From: Incurvaria masculella
Taxonomy: Eukaryota; Arthropoda; Insecta; Lepidoptera; Incurvariidae
DNA length: 64,000 nucleotides
Direction of reading: 5' to 3'
Assembly (NCBI GenBank): GCA_946894095.1
Contig: OX335651.1
Coordinates: forward strand, 4,238,501-4,302,500
Shown here: positions 43,322-53,690 of the stretch, piece after piece
Numbering within the stretch: the stretch's first letter is position 1
Layout of the letters: every line of letters begins with the position of its first letter
Program-made: the position numbers and the translations under genes
The notes under the pieces: model-generated
What the model was told of the DNA's origin: nothing
The model's input: the letters and a program-made list of their open reading frames with translations, nothing else
Database searches by the model: none

Positions 43322-43588
43322 GATTACTAAACCTCCGCTGTCCGTCCATACGTCCGTCCATCCATCCGTCCGACCGTCCGTCACAGGGGTGTATCTCATG
43401 AACCGTAGTAGGTAGGCAGCTGAAATTTTCACGGATTGTGTATTTGTTTTGCCGCTATAACAAAAAAAAAGTAAATTAAAAAAAAATCAAAGCCAAATAA
43501 AAAACAAACGTGATTTTTTTGGGATAACTTTGTGTGTTGGCACGGAACCCTTCGTTTGCGAGTCTGACTCGCACTTGGCCTTTTTTTT
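43322..43588 (-). mobile_element. Family C A-tract repeat, copy 7, truncated
   Basis: Begins at ATTACTAAACCTCCGCTGTC, lacking the first 38 bp (TAGGGTTCC hairpin), then CCGTCC repeats, CATGAACCGTAGTAGG, and GCGAGTCTGACTCGCACTTG followed by a T-run. Confidence 0.9.
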
Positions 43589-44051
43589 AACTAGAAAACT
43601 TTACTATACAAAAATATCCTTTCATGTAATGTAATTCTTACAAACTCAAATGACATGATGATAGGTCGCGCATTATGTAAAGTCGGATATTTCAATAGAA
43701 TCACAACCCGCCCGCACCATTGCGGGTCACCACCATGGCGCATTAGTTGCCACACTTCGCTCAGTATCCTCATTTGTATGGATTACACGGAGCCGGGAAG
43801 TGTGCTAATTGCACGTTTTACCTAATTTAGACCGCTTAACGGCACACGGGCGGCGCCACGCTACAGTCGTGGGGCGCCGTCACACGCGACGGGACGACAC
43901 GACTCGCCGGATCGGGCCCTTGCGACGACATGTAACGGATATCGTTAAGAAAACGTTGATAAAGCTTACTTTTGTCACAAAAATATTGGTATATTTTAAG
44001 GTTCTCTTTTATTCTAATTAATAATACTTAATCTTTTAATCTTTTAATAAT
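43589..44051. other. Intergenic DNA with a GC-rich patch
   Basis: 43840-43930 is GC-rich (CACACGGGCGGCGCCACG, GGGACGACACGACTCGCC). No supported gene. Confidence 0.45.
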
Positions 44052-44243
44052 TCTTATTAAAAGATGGTCGAAGCGGCAATGAAAAATTGTCCGTGTTTTC
44101 CATCCAGTTTAATGTAGCCGTGCTCATAAAGGGAAGGTCCTGGCATGGCACCAAATTCCTTTGGGAATGAGGTATATTGGGCTAATATCATAACGGTAGT
44201 TGTGTGGTATTAGCCATCCATGTCAGGTCGCATAAAAAAAAAT
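44052..44243 (+). mobile_element. SINE 3' half
   Basis: AAAAGATGGTCGAAGCGGCA to AGCCATCCATGTCAGGTCGC plus A-run. 5'-truncated, near-identical to the alpha-headed copy at 39203. Confidence 0.95.
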
Positions 44244-44252
44244 TTAAAGCAC

Positions 44253-44640
44253 GGTGGTTGTGCCACCGCATTGGCTGAGAATATGATCGAAGTAGCAATG
44301 AAAAACCCGGCCAAGTACGAGTCGAACTCGCACACAAGGGTTTCGTACCATCGTACAAGATTAAACACAAAAAAACACATTTTTGTATGTCCCCTTTAAT
44401 TTTTATTATTTTTTAATTGTACCTATTTGCTGTTATAGCGGTACAATAAATAAACATTCTGTAAACATTTCAGCTACCTTCATATTACGGTTCATGAGAC
44501 ACAGCCGTGTGACAGACGAACGGACAGACGGACGTACAGCGGTGGCTGCCGATAATAAGGTTCCGTGAGCCAATTTGGGTTCGGAACCCTAAAAATTGTC
44601 CTCGTTTTCCATTCAGTTCAGTGCGTAGCAGTGCTCATTG
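44253..44640 (+). mobile_element. SINE fragment split by family C copy 8
   Basis: The left piece GCACGGTGGTTGTGCCACCG...AAGTAGCAATGAAAAA ends at 44305. The right piece TTGTCCTCGTTTTCCATTCA resumes at 44596. In intact SINEs these are continuous (GCAATGAAAAATTGTCCGTG). Confidence 0.9.
44301..44595 (+). mobile_element. Family C A-tract repeat, copy 8, nested in a SINE
   Basis: It lies exactly in the AAAAA of the SINE body: AAAAA, CCCGGCCAAGTACGAGTCG ... CGGAACCCTAAAAA, then TTGTCC. The interrupted host fixes the ends of family C as CCGGCCAAG and GAACCCT with A-tract duplication of about 5 bp. Confidence 0.95.
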
Positions 44641-45030
44641 CAATACTTGTCAATTTTGTTATTGTATTCCGAAGGTATGTTAGTTTTCCATGGAACTGTA
44701 GTTTCGACAAGTACTAAATCTGGTAGTACTGTTCATGTGTGTCCATCAACAATGGGCAATGCTTAGCTGCCCTAAAATACTAAGAAAAGTATGTTCATTA
44801 GGCAACTCAGTGGTCTCAGATTCAACAAAGTTTACTGCCTGAAAACCAATACAAGTTTGATTGGATGATCACCTTTTTGATTATTCTGAGAGCGGTGAAA
44901 ACATGAACTCATAAATAAAAATTTACCCTGAATATATTGTCTATGTTGTTTTTGCACTATACTTTCTTTTGTAAATTGTTTTTTTTTGTGGCGTGATAAA
45001 GAATTTTCAATCAATCAATCAATCAATCTA
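44641..45030 (+). repeat. Retroelement 3' tail with (CAAT)n
   Basis: GCGTGATAAAGAATTTTCAA followed by (TCAA)n at 45007-45027. The same GATAAAGAATTT motif precedes (ATTC)n at 59195-59230. This is typical of LINE 3' ends; no coding remains. Confidence 0.5.
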
Positions 45031-45173
45031 ATTTTATTAATCTCTTTTTTCAATTTCGATCATGTATAATTACATTAATAATTTTAGTTGAGAACTGATA
45101 GTGTATTTTACGTGTGCGATTTTACAAATGTGATGTCTCCTTTACCCTACCGCGGTTGTAACGTTACAGGATC

Positions 45174-45741
45174 AACTCTCGACCCTGTCGTACTGATTAT
45201 GACATCCAAGTTGTCGTTAAATTGTCCCGTAAACTTGGCGTTAGTTTGCGGCATTTAATTGAGACCGTGCTAAATTTCGACACATATTGTTGTTTATATT
45301 TTTCACTGCTGCTCGACATATTATTTTACGTTTACGGATAAACAGTGTTAAGCTTACTTAACTCTCGACCCTGTCGTACTGATTATGACATCAAAGTTGT
45401 CGTTAAATTGTCCCGTAAACTTGGCGTTAGTTTGCGGCATTTAATTGAGACCGTGCTAAATTTCGACACATATTGTTGTTTAGATTTTCACTGCTGCTCG
45501 ACATATTATTTTACGTTTACGGATAAACAGTGTTCAGCTTACTTATTTAGCTCGACGTTTCGTCAACCGCGCTGTGGACATCATCAGGATTCGCGACGCA
45601 ACCTGGAGGACCTCTGACGCTTAGTCCAGTCAGATGTCAACTCGCGTTGGGATCATGATCCTGTGATCCATATACATATACAGCGTGGTGGATGAAACGT
45701 GGAGCTAAATAAGTTAGCTGAACCGTAAACGTAAAATAATA
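45174..45741. repeat. 186-bp direct duplication joined to an inverted repeat
   Basis: AACTCTCGACCCTGTCGTAC starts at 45174 and 45360; the copies differ at a few sites. Copy two runs on into 45505-45564 (ATTATTTTACGTTTACGG, TTATTTAGCTC, CGTTTCGTC), which pairs with 45688-45741 (GATGAAACGTGGAGCTAAAT...CCGTAAACGTAAAATAAT). The spacer holds GCTGTGGACATCATCAGGAT. Similar GACGTTTCG plus CATCATCAGG signatures occur at Penelope-like element ends, but there is no coding to confirm this. Confidence 0.75.
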
Positions 45742-47861
45742 AATTTAGACACACTTTGTAATATATATTAAAACATAATTTTAAGGATAAGCTGTGATTA
45801 GTTATAAACCTGATGGCACTGTGACGAAAGCAAGCCACTGCGCAATCCTCTTAATTGTTATTAAGTGAAAATTCGCAAAAAATCACAAAAAAAGCAGTTT
45901 AATTAATTTCATTATTTCATAAGTGCTATTATTTATTTAATTATTTATGTACAAATTGTTTTAAGCAAAGTGTCATTGTCTTCAGAATCTCTTCTTTATA
46001 TATTTCTTGTGTCCATGTATATTGCCTTTTTATCGTACTTAGACATACGCATAGATAGCTTAGGCAATATAGTTTATATTAATTTGGTTCTCTCGGTGCT
46101 TGCGTCTCTTGACGTACGCCTTTTAATTACGTCGTAGGGCGGCGCGTTGCCTTGTCTAGCCTCAATCAATGTGGGCGGGCGGCGCCCTACAAAGCAGAGG
46201 CGGGACCCTAACGGTAGTCCGACAAAGAGCAAGCGTTTAATCAGTACTAGGTGATTTGCATCGATCTTTTGGTCGTAAAATCAATTTACTAATTGAACGA
46301 GCGAAGCGTGTCCGGTTCAGTTTGGGCAAAAATGCTTTCGTATGTCTGTCCAGCTATCTGGATGTTTTCATCTACAGGTCGCAATTCTCAAACGATTCGC
46401 GAGTAATTTTTTGAGCAGGTTCAATAATTATATAGTATTATGGTACATTATGTTTTCAAAACGGCGGACATTTTCGAAAAAAACCTAAAAAAACACTTTT
46501 TTTAGTGACAATACCGTTAGGAACTTGAGAGAAAAATACAAGAAAATAATAATTGGATTTTGTTCCACGGGGTGCGGGCAACATTTGTTCAGTTTTAAGC
46601 TATGCAAAGACAGATTCGCGAGGTCTACATCTCAAAGAATTACTAGTTATATTTAATTTTAATCCCAAATCTATTGTATTGGTTAGAACTAATAGTCAAT
46701 AAATAAATAAACTTGTGACATTGGAATGCAAGTACTCAAAAAAAATACAACATATGAATCAATCATCATCTTTTGATACGATCAATTCAAACAAGATTTG
46801 TGATCTTATACCATGCGCAATCAAAGGACATCGGCCTAAAAAAATACACTTAAGCAAAATCCCGCTATCAAACGAATCCCCCGCCTCGTATTGTAAGGCA
46901 TAAGGATGTCATCAATCCGGTGCTGATTCGTCGATTGTTTGAAGAAATCTCGTTAGAGGATCTGGAGGCTTTTGCGGGACGGGGAGAGGGGGGACAGGGC
47001 TACACTAGTGACTTGGTTCGGAGGAGCAATTTATGAACCTCTCGGGTTCAGGTAGACAGGACCTGGCGCCCACGGTCGGGGCGATCGCGGGGTTGTAATC
47101 ACCCCATTTATATTCTGGGACATTGCGCTTAATTTAACGAGAATAGAGGACCTTCTTGTGTGGAGAGCACAACGTGTTACGGCGTGTATAAAGGGATTAA
47201 GTTTTAGAAAACTTTTATTGAACAGTTATTACATACTCACACTATGATTGATGTTTTATTTCTTCTATTTCATTCAAAATACTGTTGCACGAAATGTTAC
47301 TAAAATAATTAAATACGAGGGTGGGGACTATTTTTGAATATTAGAATAGTGCATATCTTACCAACTTTTGACAAAGACAAAAAAGTATCTCAAACAACAA
47401 AACAAATGTTTAGATTGTTCGAAGACCTATCTAACTCACTACGTTCAAATTCAGTTACATGTTTTGGTGCGCCATGTTAATTTGTTTCTTAATTCTGTGA
47501 CATACGGGGAATCGGAGAAACGGATATATGAACAAATGGACGGACGAACATGTTGACAGGATTCAATTATGAGGGTTATGTCCTCACTGTTAGGGTACGG
47601 AAGCCTAAGAACTCAATGCAATCCTTTAAATGATAAAATTAAACGTCTTATGTCTGATTTAATATTTTCCTTTCTAAAATTTACATTATAGGTTATATAT
47701 TTAAATATTATATTACAAAATCTTTTATTTCGTTATTTTTCAGTTTGCATGCATATTGAAAATCAACTTGAGAACTAATTAACTTAACGTAAAAGATATC
47801 AAGAGGAATGCAGACATCGATTTCCCCACAGAGAGACTGCCCAATATTAAATTTTTTATGA
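45742..47861. other. Intergenic DNA; one unexplained open frame
   Basis: 46130-46200 is GC-rich. The frame at 46854-47036 (60 codons without ATG; ...VINPVLIRRLFEEISLEDL...) is open and of mixed amino-acid composition, but unrecognised. Otherwise nothing. Confidence 0.4.
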
Positions 47862-48080
47862 GGTCCACTAGAGGCACACGTCAAATGTACCAGCTGTAGC
47901 GACGCGCAGATTAAGCTCGCTGGACTGACCCCAGCACAATTTGCAGTGCTATTGGGGCTAATAACACAGACTTACGGCATCTCAACAACCCTACTACAGC
48001 CTCCATCGGCTGATGTGCCGGCCGATTCGACGGGATTCATACGCAACAAGAACCATAGACAAATTGATTTTGTTATTTAA
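47862..48080 (+). other. Open frame of 72 codons without ATG, coding-like
   Basis: It opens after a TGA at 47859 and runs to TAA at 48078. The translation includes HVKCTSCSDAQIKLAG, LTPAQFAVLLGLITQTYGIS and PADSTGFIRNKNHRQ. Composition is unlike the AT-rich surroundings. A possible splice acceptor (CACTAG) lies at 47866-47871. The TAA coincides with the TTAA target of the MITE that follows, and the frame would still end there without it. It may be an exon or retroelement gag-like remnant; not recognised. Confidence 0.3.
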
Positions 48081-48419
48081 GGATGTTCCGACCCATACAA
48101 TGTTTTTTTTACACAGAACGCAAAAAGTATTGCACTTTAAGGCACGAATTCGTCAAAAATATTAAATATAGCCATAGTAGTTGCAGCGAAAACATATTTA
48201 CAATTTCAGGTTTAATGGTTTAGTTGTAATTGCCGATTAGAAGTTTTACACCGTTAGATGGCACTGTTAAATAAAAATCGTATTTAAATAAATTGTAACA
48301 AAACCAATAATCGCTGCAGGTAATATGACTATATTAAACTTTTATTATTAATTCGTGGCTTAAAGTGCAATACTTTTTGCGTTATGTGTGCAAACAACTT
48401 TATATGGGTCGGAACAGCC
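48081..48419. mobile_element. TTAA-flanked MITE with about 70-bp TIRs
   Basis: TTAA at 48077-48080 and 48420-48423. Ends GGATGTTCCGACCC and GGGTCGGAACAGCC pair with one mismatch. The pairing continues with interruptions through AACGCAAAAAGTATTGCACT on the left and AGTGCAATACTTTTTGCGTT on the right. There is no coding in the 190-bp middle. Confidence 0.9.
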
Positions 48420-48940
48420 TTAATTCGCAAACGGCGAAAAAGATTTTAAATACGATTAAAATCTGCAGCGGGAGCACATACGCAACGATACGGCTGCACC
48501 AATCGATAAATGTGTTTTTTTTTAGCTTTTCGTGCGAGTGGAACCGAGAAAGATAGACGTTTATCTTTTTATATAGCTGTATCATTCATTTGTGCGCTCG
48601 CTGCAGGAAACATTAAGAAAATTAACTATGTTTGTTTAAGCTGCATTTAAAAATAAGCTAACACCACAATTTTGTCAGGGACCTTGTATATGAGAGTATT
48701 TACCATTATACAAATATTAAGAGGATCACAAGAGAGTGATGGTAATGGGTTAACAGATAACGTCCACCGACGGCTGCCTGTAAATCATAATAAATTCCAC
48801 AAGGTCGAAAAACGGCAGACCCCAGTACAAAATATAGGAGTTTGATGTATCTGTTTCGTATTGGAAGGTATAAGTTCGCGTAGGGTAGCATAGTAAAGAA
48901 ATATATGCACACAAAGTAACCTCGCACACTGTGTGTTTTT

Positions 48941-49105
48941 TGGTATTGCCGTACTAAGAGTACCATTTGAGTTCGGAGCTCATATTTGTGCCCTATAACT
49001 TTGCTAGATATGGCAATACCAAAACATCCGCTCTTAATTTTTACTCGAATTCGAAATTGCAAAAATAGCCCGGTACATACGTTGTACTCGTCACGTCGAA
49101 AGACG
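48941..49105 (+). repeat. Diverged single copy related to the 59-63 kb array unit
   Basis: GAGCTCATATTTGTGCCC, ATAACTTTGCTAGATATGGC, CAATACCAAAAC, TTTTTACTCGAATTCGAAAT and ATAGCCCGGTACATACG appear in the same order as in the array (GCAGCTCGCATTTGTGC, CAATACCAAAACGGCCGC, ATAGCCCGGTACATACG). Confidence 0.75.
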
Positions 49106-49479
49106 CTGTACTCGTATATACAGCATATTATTATAGTGTATCATAGGACACATCGTTGTCAAGCGGGAAGACCAAATTCGCATTCATTTGTACTTATGGA
49201 GTATTATATGATCCCGTCTATATACGTTGTGTCCCGGAACATGTTTATGCTTTTCATTCGGAAGATAAGATGAACTTTTGTAGGAATCCCGCAGAATAGA
49301 GAGAACACATACCCAGACACTGTCACGTGCAGAGCCGATTACACTTGCCTGGAGAGGTATTTGTAGATAGAACACGACGTGCTCACCGCCTTCCATCTCT
49401 AGATCTAGATTGATTCTAACTACTGAAAGGGAAATAATTACATATTCGATTGTTAGTTTCATGGATCTAGACATGTTGA

Positions 49480-49772
49480 CACACCCACTCTAATGATATG
49501 AGAACTCACCTTAAGGGATCTAGGTGTAATGCCAAGTTTTTTTTTATGGAATGGCTCATATGGACAATTTTCATTTCCGTCTACCATCTTTGATTCAATG
49601 CGATGGGTGGCTTTAACACCTAGTAAGTAATGAATGGGCCTACAGTTTTACGAGGAATCCGAAATACGGCCAGTTCCAACGGTCACTAATATAGAACCCG
49701 ACCGCGCCCAGGGTTGATTATCCTCGATTAAAGAACTCTGATGCGTCGCGACACAGGTTACCGATGCTGGCA
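49480..49772 (-). mobile_element. 5S-headed SINE, degraded
   Basis: GGATCTAGGTGTAATGCC, a T-run, GGACAATTTTCATTTCCG, ACCTAGTAAGTAATGAAT, CCTACAGTTTTACGAGGAAT, and CGCGACACAGGTTACCGATG at the head. The order matches a minus-strand SINE with an internal replacement around the T-run at 49537. Confidence 0.7.
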
Positions 49773-50249
49773 AAAGTTATAGTTTTTTGTTAAATTTAAA
49801 TGCATAAAATGTATTATCCGTAAGACATTTTTGTCAGATTTCAATTAATTTAATGGCGTATAATTCCAAGGATTTTGCAGTTATTGTACTACTTTAATTA
49901 TGTACTTTGAACTGTTAATACAATTGGTGAAATTAAATGTAGATTTAATATTTTTGGTGTAAACAACGGTACACAATTTGTAAATACAATGTGTACATAG
50001 TATAAAATGAAGTCGCTTCCGCTGTCTGTTCGCTTAGATCTTTTAAACTACTCAACGGATTTGTGTAAATCTGTTAAAATATGACGATGATTGTTGAAAA
50101 TGTCGGAAAAATCAAGCCGACTGGGAGCTATCATCGAAAACGCTGCCTTGGAAATGTAACAAAACTATGTTTGGTGGAATTGTTAGTATTTTATGGACTA
50201 CATAAAATTCCACGATGTCTATCTTTTAAGGATAGCTTTTAATGTTTAG
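49773..50249. other. Intergenic DNA, no supported gene
   Basis: Nothing recognised. Confidence 0.5.
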
Positions 50250-50547
50250 AAAACCGGCTAAGTGCGAGTTGGACTCGTACACGAATGGTTCCGTACCACC
50301 AACACAAAAAAATCACGTTTTTTGTATGGGTATAAAGCCCCCCTTTAGTTTTTATTATTTTTTTATTTTACCTATTAGTTGTTATAGCGGCAAAAATATA
50401 CACAATATGTGAAAATTTCAGCTGCCTTCCTATTACGGTTCATGAGATACGGCCCTGTGACAGACGGATGGACGGACGGACGGACGCATGGAAGGACAGC
50501 GGAGGCTAAGTAATAGGGTTTTCACCCTTTGGGTACGGAACCCTAAA
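50250..50547 (+). mobile_element. Family C A-tract repeat, copy 9
   Basis: AAAACCGGCTAAGTGCGAG, GGTTCATGAGATACGGCCC, GACGGACGGACG run, GGGTACGGAACCCTAAA. The GGGTTCCGT half of the last hairpin has lost a few bases. Confidence 0.9.
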
Positions 50548-51396
50548 TATGGTCGCAAATATGGTTACAATTTGTTATTTTTTGCAATTACATAGGTGAA
50601 ATTACATGATGAATGGTGGCATAGGTATTTGTTTTTTTTAGTTTCAAAAGAGCGATCAACGACGAAGATGTATGTAGGTATTTAATTTGTAAATATTTTA
50701 TGCAAAACTTAAGAGGAAAATAAAACTTAAATACTCGTAAATTCTAGGTGTTAAAAAGGTCTACAAAAAGTCCGCGATATCGTGTAATTTTTACTCTTTT
50801 TGAGATAAAAAACAAAAAGATTTTTGAGATTAATAATTTTTTAACATATGTTACTTTTATTAATTATTAATCCTTATTTCGATACATACATCAATATGCT
50901 TTTCCATTTAATATATGATATTTTTTTCTTTTACACTATATCATTCAAAAATAATAGTTTAGAAGATGTCACCAATTCAGATTTCGTGCAACCAAAATTT
51001 CTATGAGCAACAACACATAATTCCTTAAGTTAGGGATTCATATCCCTAATTATTAAGGCTTTTGCTACCACTTATCCGCCTTTTGGCCGTAGCATTTTGG
51101 GCTACTTTTCATCCAGGAAATAATTCAGCCCGACATCGTTCCACAACGACACTGAACCGAGCGTAGCCGGGTACCTCAGCCAGTATACTCATAAAATCGT
51201 TTCCTCCTCCTCTTGAAGCCTATAAGGCTATACAAGCTATAATTGGTTTCTATAAAGGATTTTCGCATTCCTAGTATGTAAATAGCTGCAACAGCTGGAT
51301 CCGTTCGGGGCAGTGTAGTCTATAGGACGTAAATAGGGTTCATTTTTGGATAGCCCTCTTGCTACTACGTTTTTTTAAGAACGGTTTAGCCGTTAA
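50548..51396. other. Intergenic DNA, no supported gene
   Basis: AT-rich. Nothing recognised. Confidence 0.5.
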
Positions 51397-51926
51397 GGTG
51401 GCCCAACCCGGCGGGACTAACTCATTCACGGGCACGGTACAAAACCGTGCTGTTGCGCTCTGGGACCTTCTCTGTTTCAAAGAAAAAGACAGGCTCCGTG
51501 ATGATGAAGATCCACAAAAAAGACAATGTGGATAGTGTATGATTTAGTAAGATTTATGGAAATTTGAATTACAAAACGACTTATAGCTACAAGGTAACCA
51601 GACCGCAGTGGTCAATATCTAACAAAACCAAATAGATTATAAATCCTGGTTAAATAAGCTATGTCTGATGACTAATCTTTTTAAGATTTTCTAACTTTAT
51701 CATTGCGCAATCCACCTCCAAAGTTATTATATAAAACGCGCGAAAAATTCGAAATTCCGGACCTTATAACTTAGAAACTAAAAAAATGTTTACAATGCCA
51801 ACGGTCATCAGACATTTAGTTCAATCACATAAAGCTATTTTGAGCAAAATTTGGGATCCCTGACAAGAAATATGGGCGTGATCTTCTTTCCCCGTTTGTA
51901 TGGGGAGTTGAGCGGGATGGCCCACC
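51397..51926. mobile_element. TTAA-flanked MITE (GGTGGCCC ends), copy A
   Basis: TTAA at 51393-51396 and 51927-51930. Ends GGTGGCCCAACCCGGCGGG and CGGGATGGCCCACC are inverted repeats. The interior matches the copy at 55751 throughout (GACCTTCTCTGTTTCAAAGA, ATAGATTATAAATCC, GAGCAAAATTTGGGATC). Non-coding. This copy has about 35 bp more than the other. Confidence 0.95.
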
Positions 51927-52530
51927 TTAAGGTATAATAATAAATATCCAGTTATAGAAATGTACTGATTTATAATATAAGTGGAATATACTTTGATCTA
52001 TTGAATTACATGTTTTCCGTTGAGCCTTACTTGCTTTGAAAAGGACAAAGATTTATTCACTGGAATTACAGGAAATCCCTGCCCAAACTTATATACTAGA
52101 AGAAATACACTAACAAGCAAACATAACCTCAGCATTTAAAAGAGATCTTTACTTCTTAAAAAATTAGATTTTGTTTTAAATAACGAGCACTTAAAAAGTA
52201 CCGGCCGGAGCGATTGCTCCAATTTGTGTGAAAAAGTGCTCAAAGAAAATCACTCACTTCGCCTATTGGAAACTCAGAACTATCGGCAAATAATATTTCC
52301 CGATAGTCATTTCCTAAGTGCATCCCCCGACTCGGTGGTGTTGCTCGAATAAACGTCCTATGTCATTAAATTGTGCAGGCGATTTTGAAATGCCTCGTCC
52401 TTTTTCAAATGTTCCATATAAAAAAGTGATGTGTGAGCATCTTTTCTATATTGGTGAAATATTACCTTAAAAATATTGCGATGTTCACGCAATCCGTACA
52501 GTTTCCTCAAATTGTATTATTGATTACTTA
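51927..52530. other. Intergenic DNA, no supported gene
   Basis: Nothing recognised. Confidence 0.5.
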
Positions 52531-52645
52531 ATATGTTTGGCTAATACCACTTTTAATGTCGTGATACTAACCCAAGCCTCCGAAAACTAAATCGTTAAAG
52601 TTTTCGCAGACAAATACTTTTAAATAAAGCTACAATTGAATGGAG
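52531..52645 (-). mobile_element. SINE 3' fragment, degraded
   Basis: GTTTGGCTAATACCAC, TGTCGTGATACTAACCCAAG and AAAGCTACAATTGAATGGAG follow the minus-strand SINE tail order at low identity. Confidence 0.55.
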
Positions 52646-52739
52646 TAAACTTACTGCTGACAAAATTATTTAAACATTATGGTAATATTTGTGTAATGTT
52701 ATGTTGTTTTCAATATTTCGATTTTTTTGTTAAATTTCA

Positions 52740-53117
52740 TTTTTTTTTTATGTGACTGGACATGGATGGCTAATACCACACTTTCTATCATGGTATTAGC
52801 CCAACACACCACATGGGAACTAGGTGCCATGCCAGGGCCTTCCTTATATTGCACGGCTGCATTGAACTGGATGGAAAACACGGACAATTTTCATTGCCGC
52901 TTCGACCATCGTTCATCCAATGCGATGTTACCAACCCGGGCGGGATAAACCCTACCACCTAGTAAGTAAGGAAAGGGACCTACAGTTTAACGTGGAATAC
53001 GGCCAGCCTCTGTCAACGGTCGAATGGTCACCCATCCAAGACCAGACCGGACCCAGCGTTGCTTAACTTCGGAGAGCGATCGCCGAAGTGTCGCGCCACT
53101 GGGCCATTGAGGCTGAC
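52740..53117 (-). mobile_element. SINE with 5S-rRNA-like head (full length)
   Basis: T-run, ATGTGACTGGACATGGATGG to GTGTCGCGCCACTGGGCCAT and GAGGCTGAC. A few bases of the body are missing near 52998 (ACGTGGAATACGGCC). The head abuts a LINE 3' end copy. Confidence 0.95.
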
Positions 53118-53690
53118 CTTGACAACACCTGAATGAAATAATCGTTATGGCTTGCGTAAACGTGATAAAAGCGATACACTGCATCCGTATCAAATCTGAC
53201 GAGGGCTTTAACACCAGAGAATACTTGCAAGACTATACATATTATTGTTTTATTGTTAGTTAAGTATTTCTAATCTATTTGCACTGAGAATGGCTGTTTC
53301 TTTTGTTATTGTTCTTTGCATTGTCTATGATTTTTGTTTGTAAGTATTTTTTATATAGTCTCTTTTTTAAAAGTTTTTAAGAAAAAATATTATTCAATGT
53401 TTAATTTCTACTATTCTATACACTTTCTTTTTTGGTAGGGTTAGTTATAAGATATTGCTTTTTAGCGATAAGCTCGCCCTTTACATATAAGTATTAAAGA
53501 GTAACTAAATAAACTCTTCTTCCATAAATTGTTTGGCAGTAGCATTTAGATACTGTGGACGGAAAACTCGTAAAGTTTCTTTGAGGATTCGTCTTTACAG
53601 AGTTGATAACATCCGCGGATCATTCAGTTTTTTGACTTTTTTGAATACCAAAAAAATTAAATAAATTAAATGAAATTGAAATATAGCCGG
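53118..53690 (+). repeat. LINE 3' end, same family as 390-1660
   Basis: GATACACTGCATCCGTATCA and CTGACGAGGGCTTTAACACC match about 847-890. TTTGGCAGTAGCATTTAG, GTAAAGTTTCTTTG and CCGCGGATCATTCA match 1068-1085 and 1545-1595 without a SINE in between. It ends in an AAATTAAATGAAAT-type tail. Confidence 0.7.
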
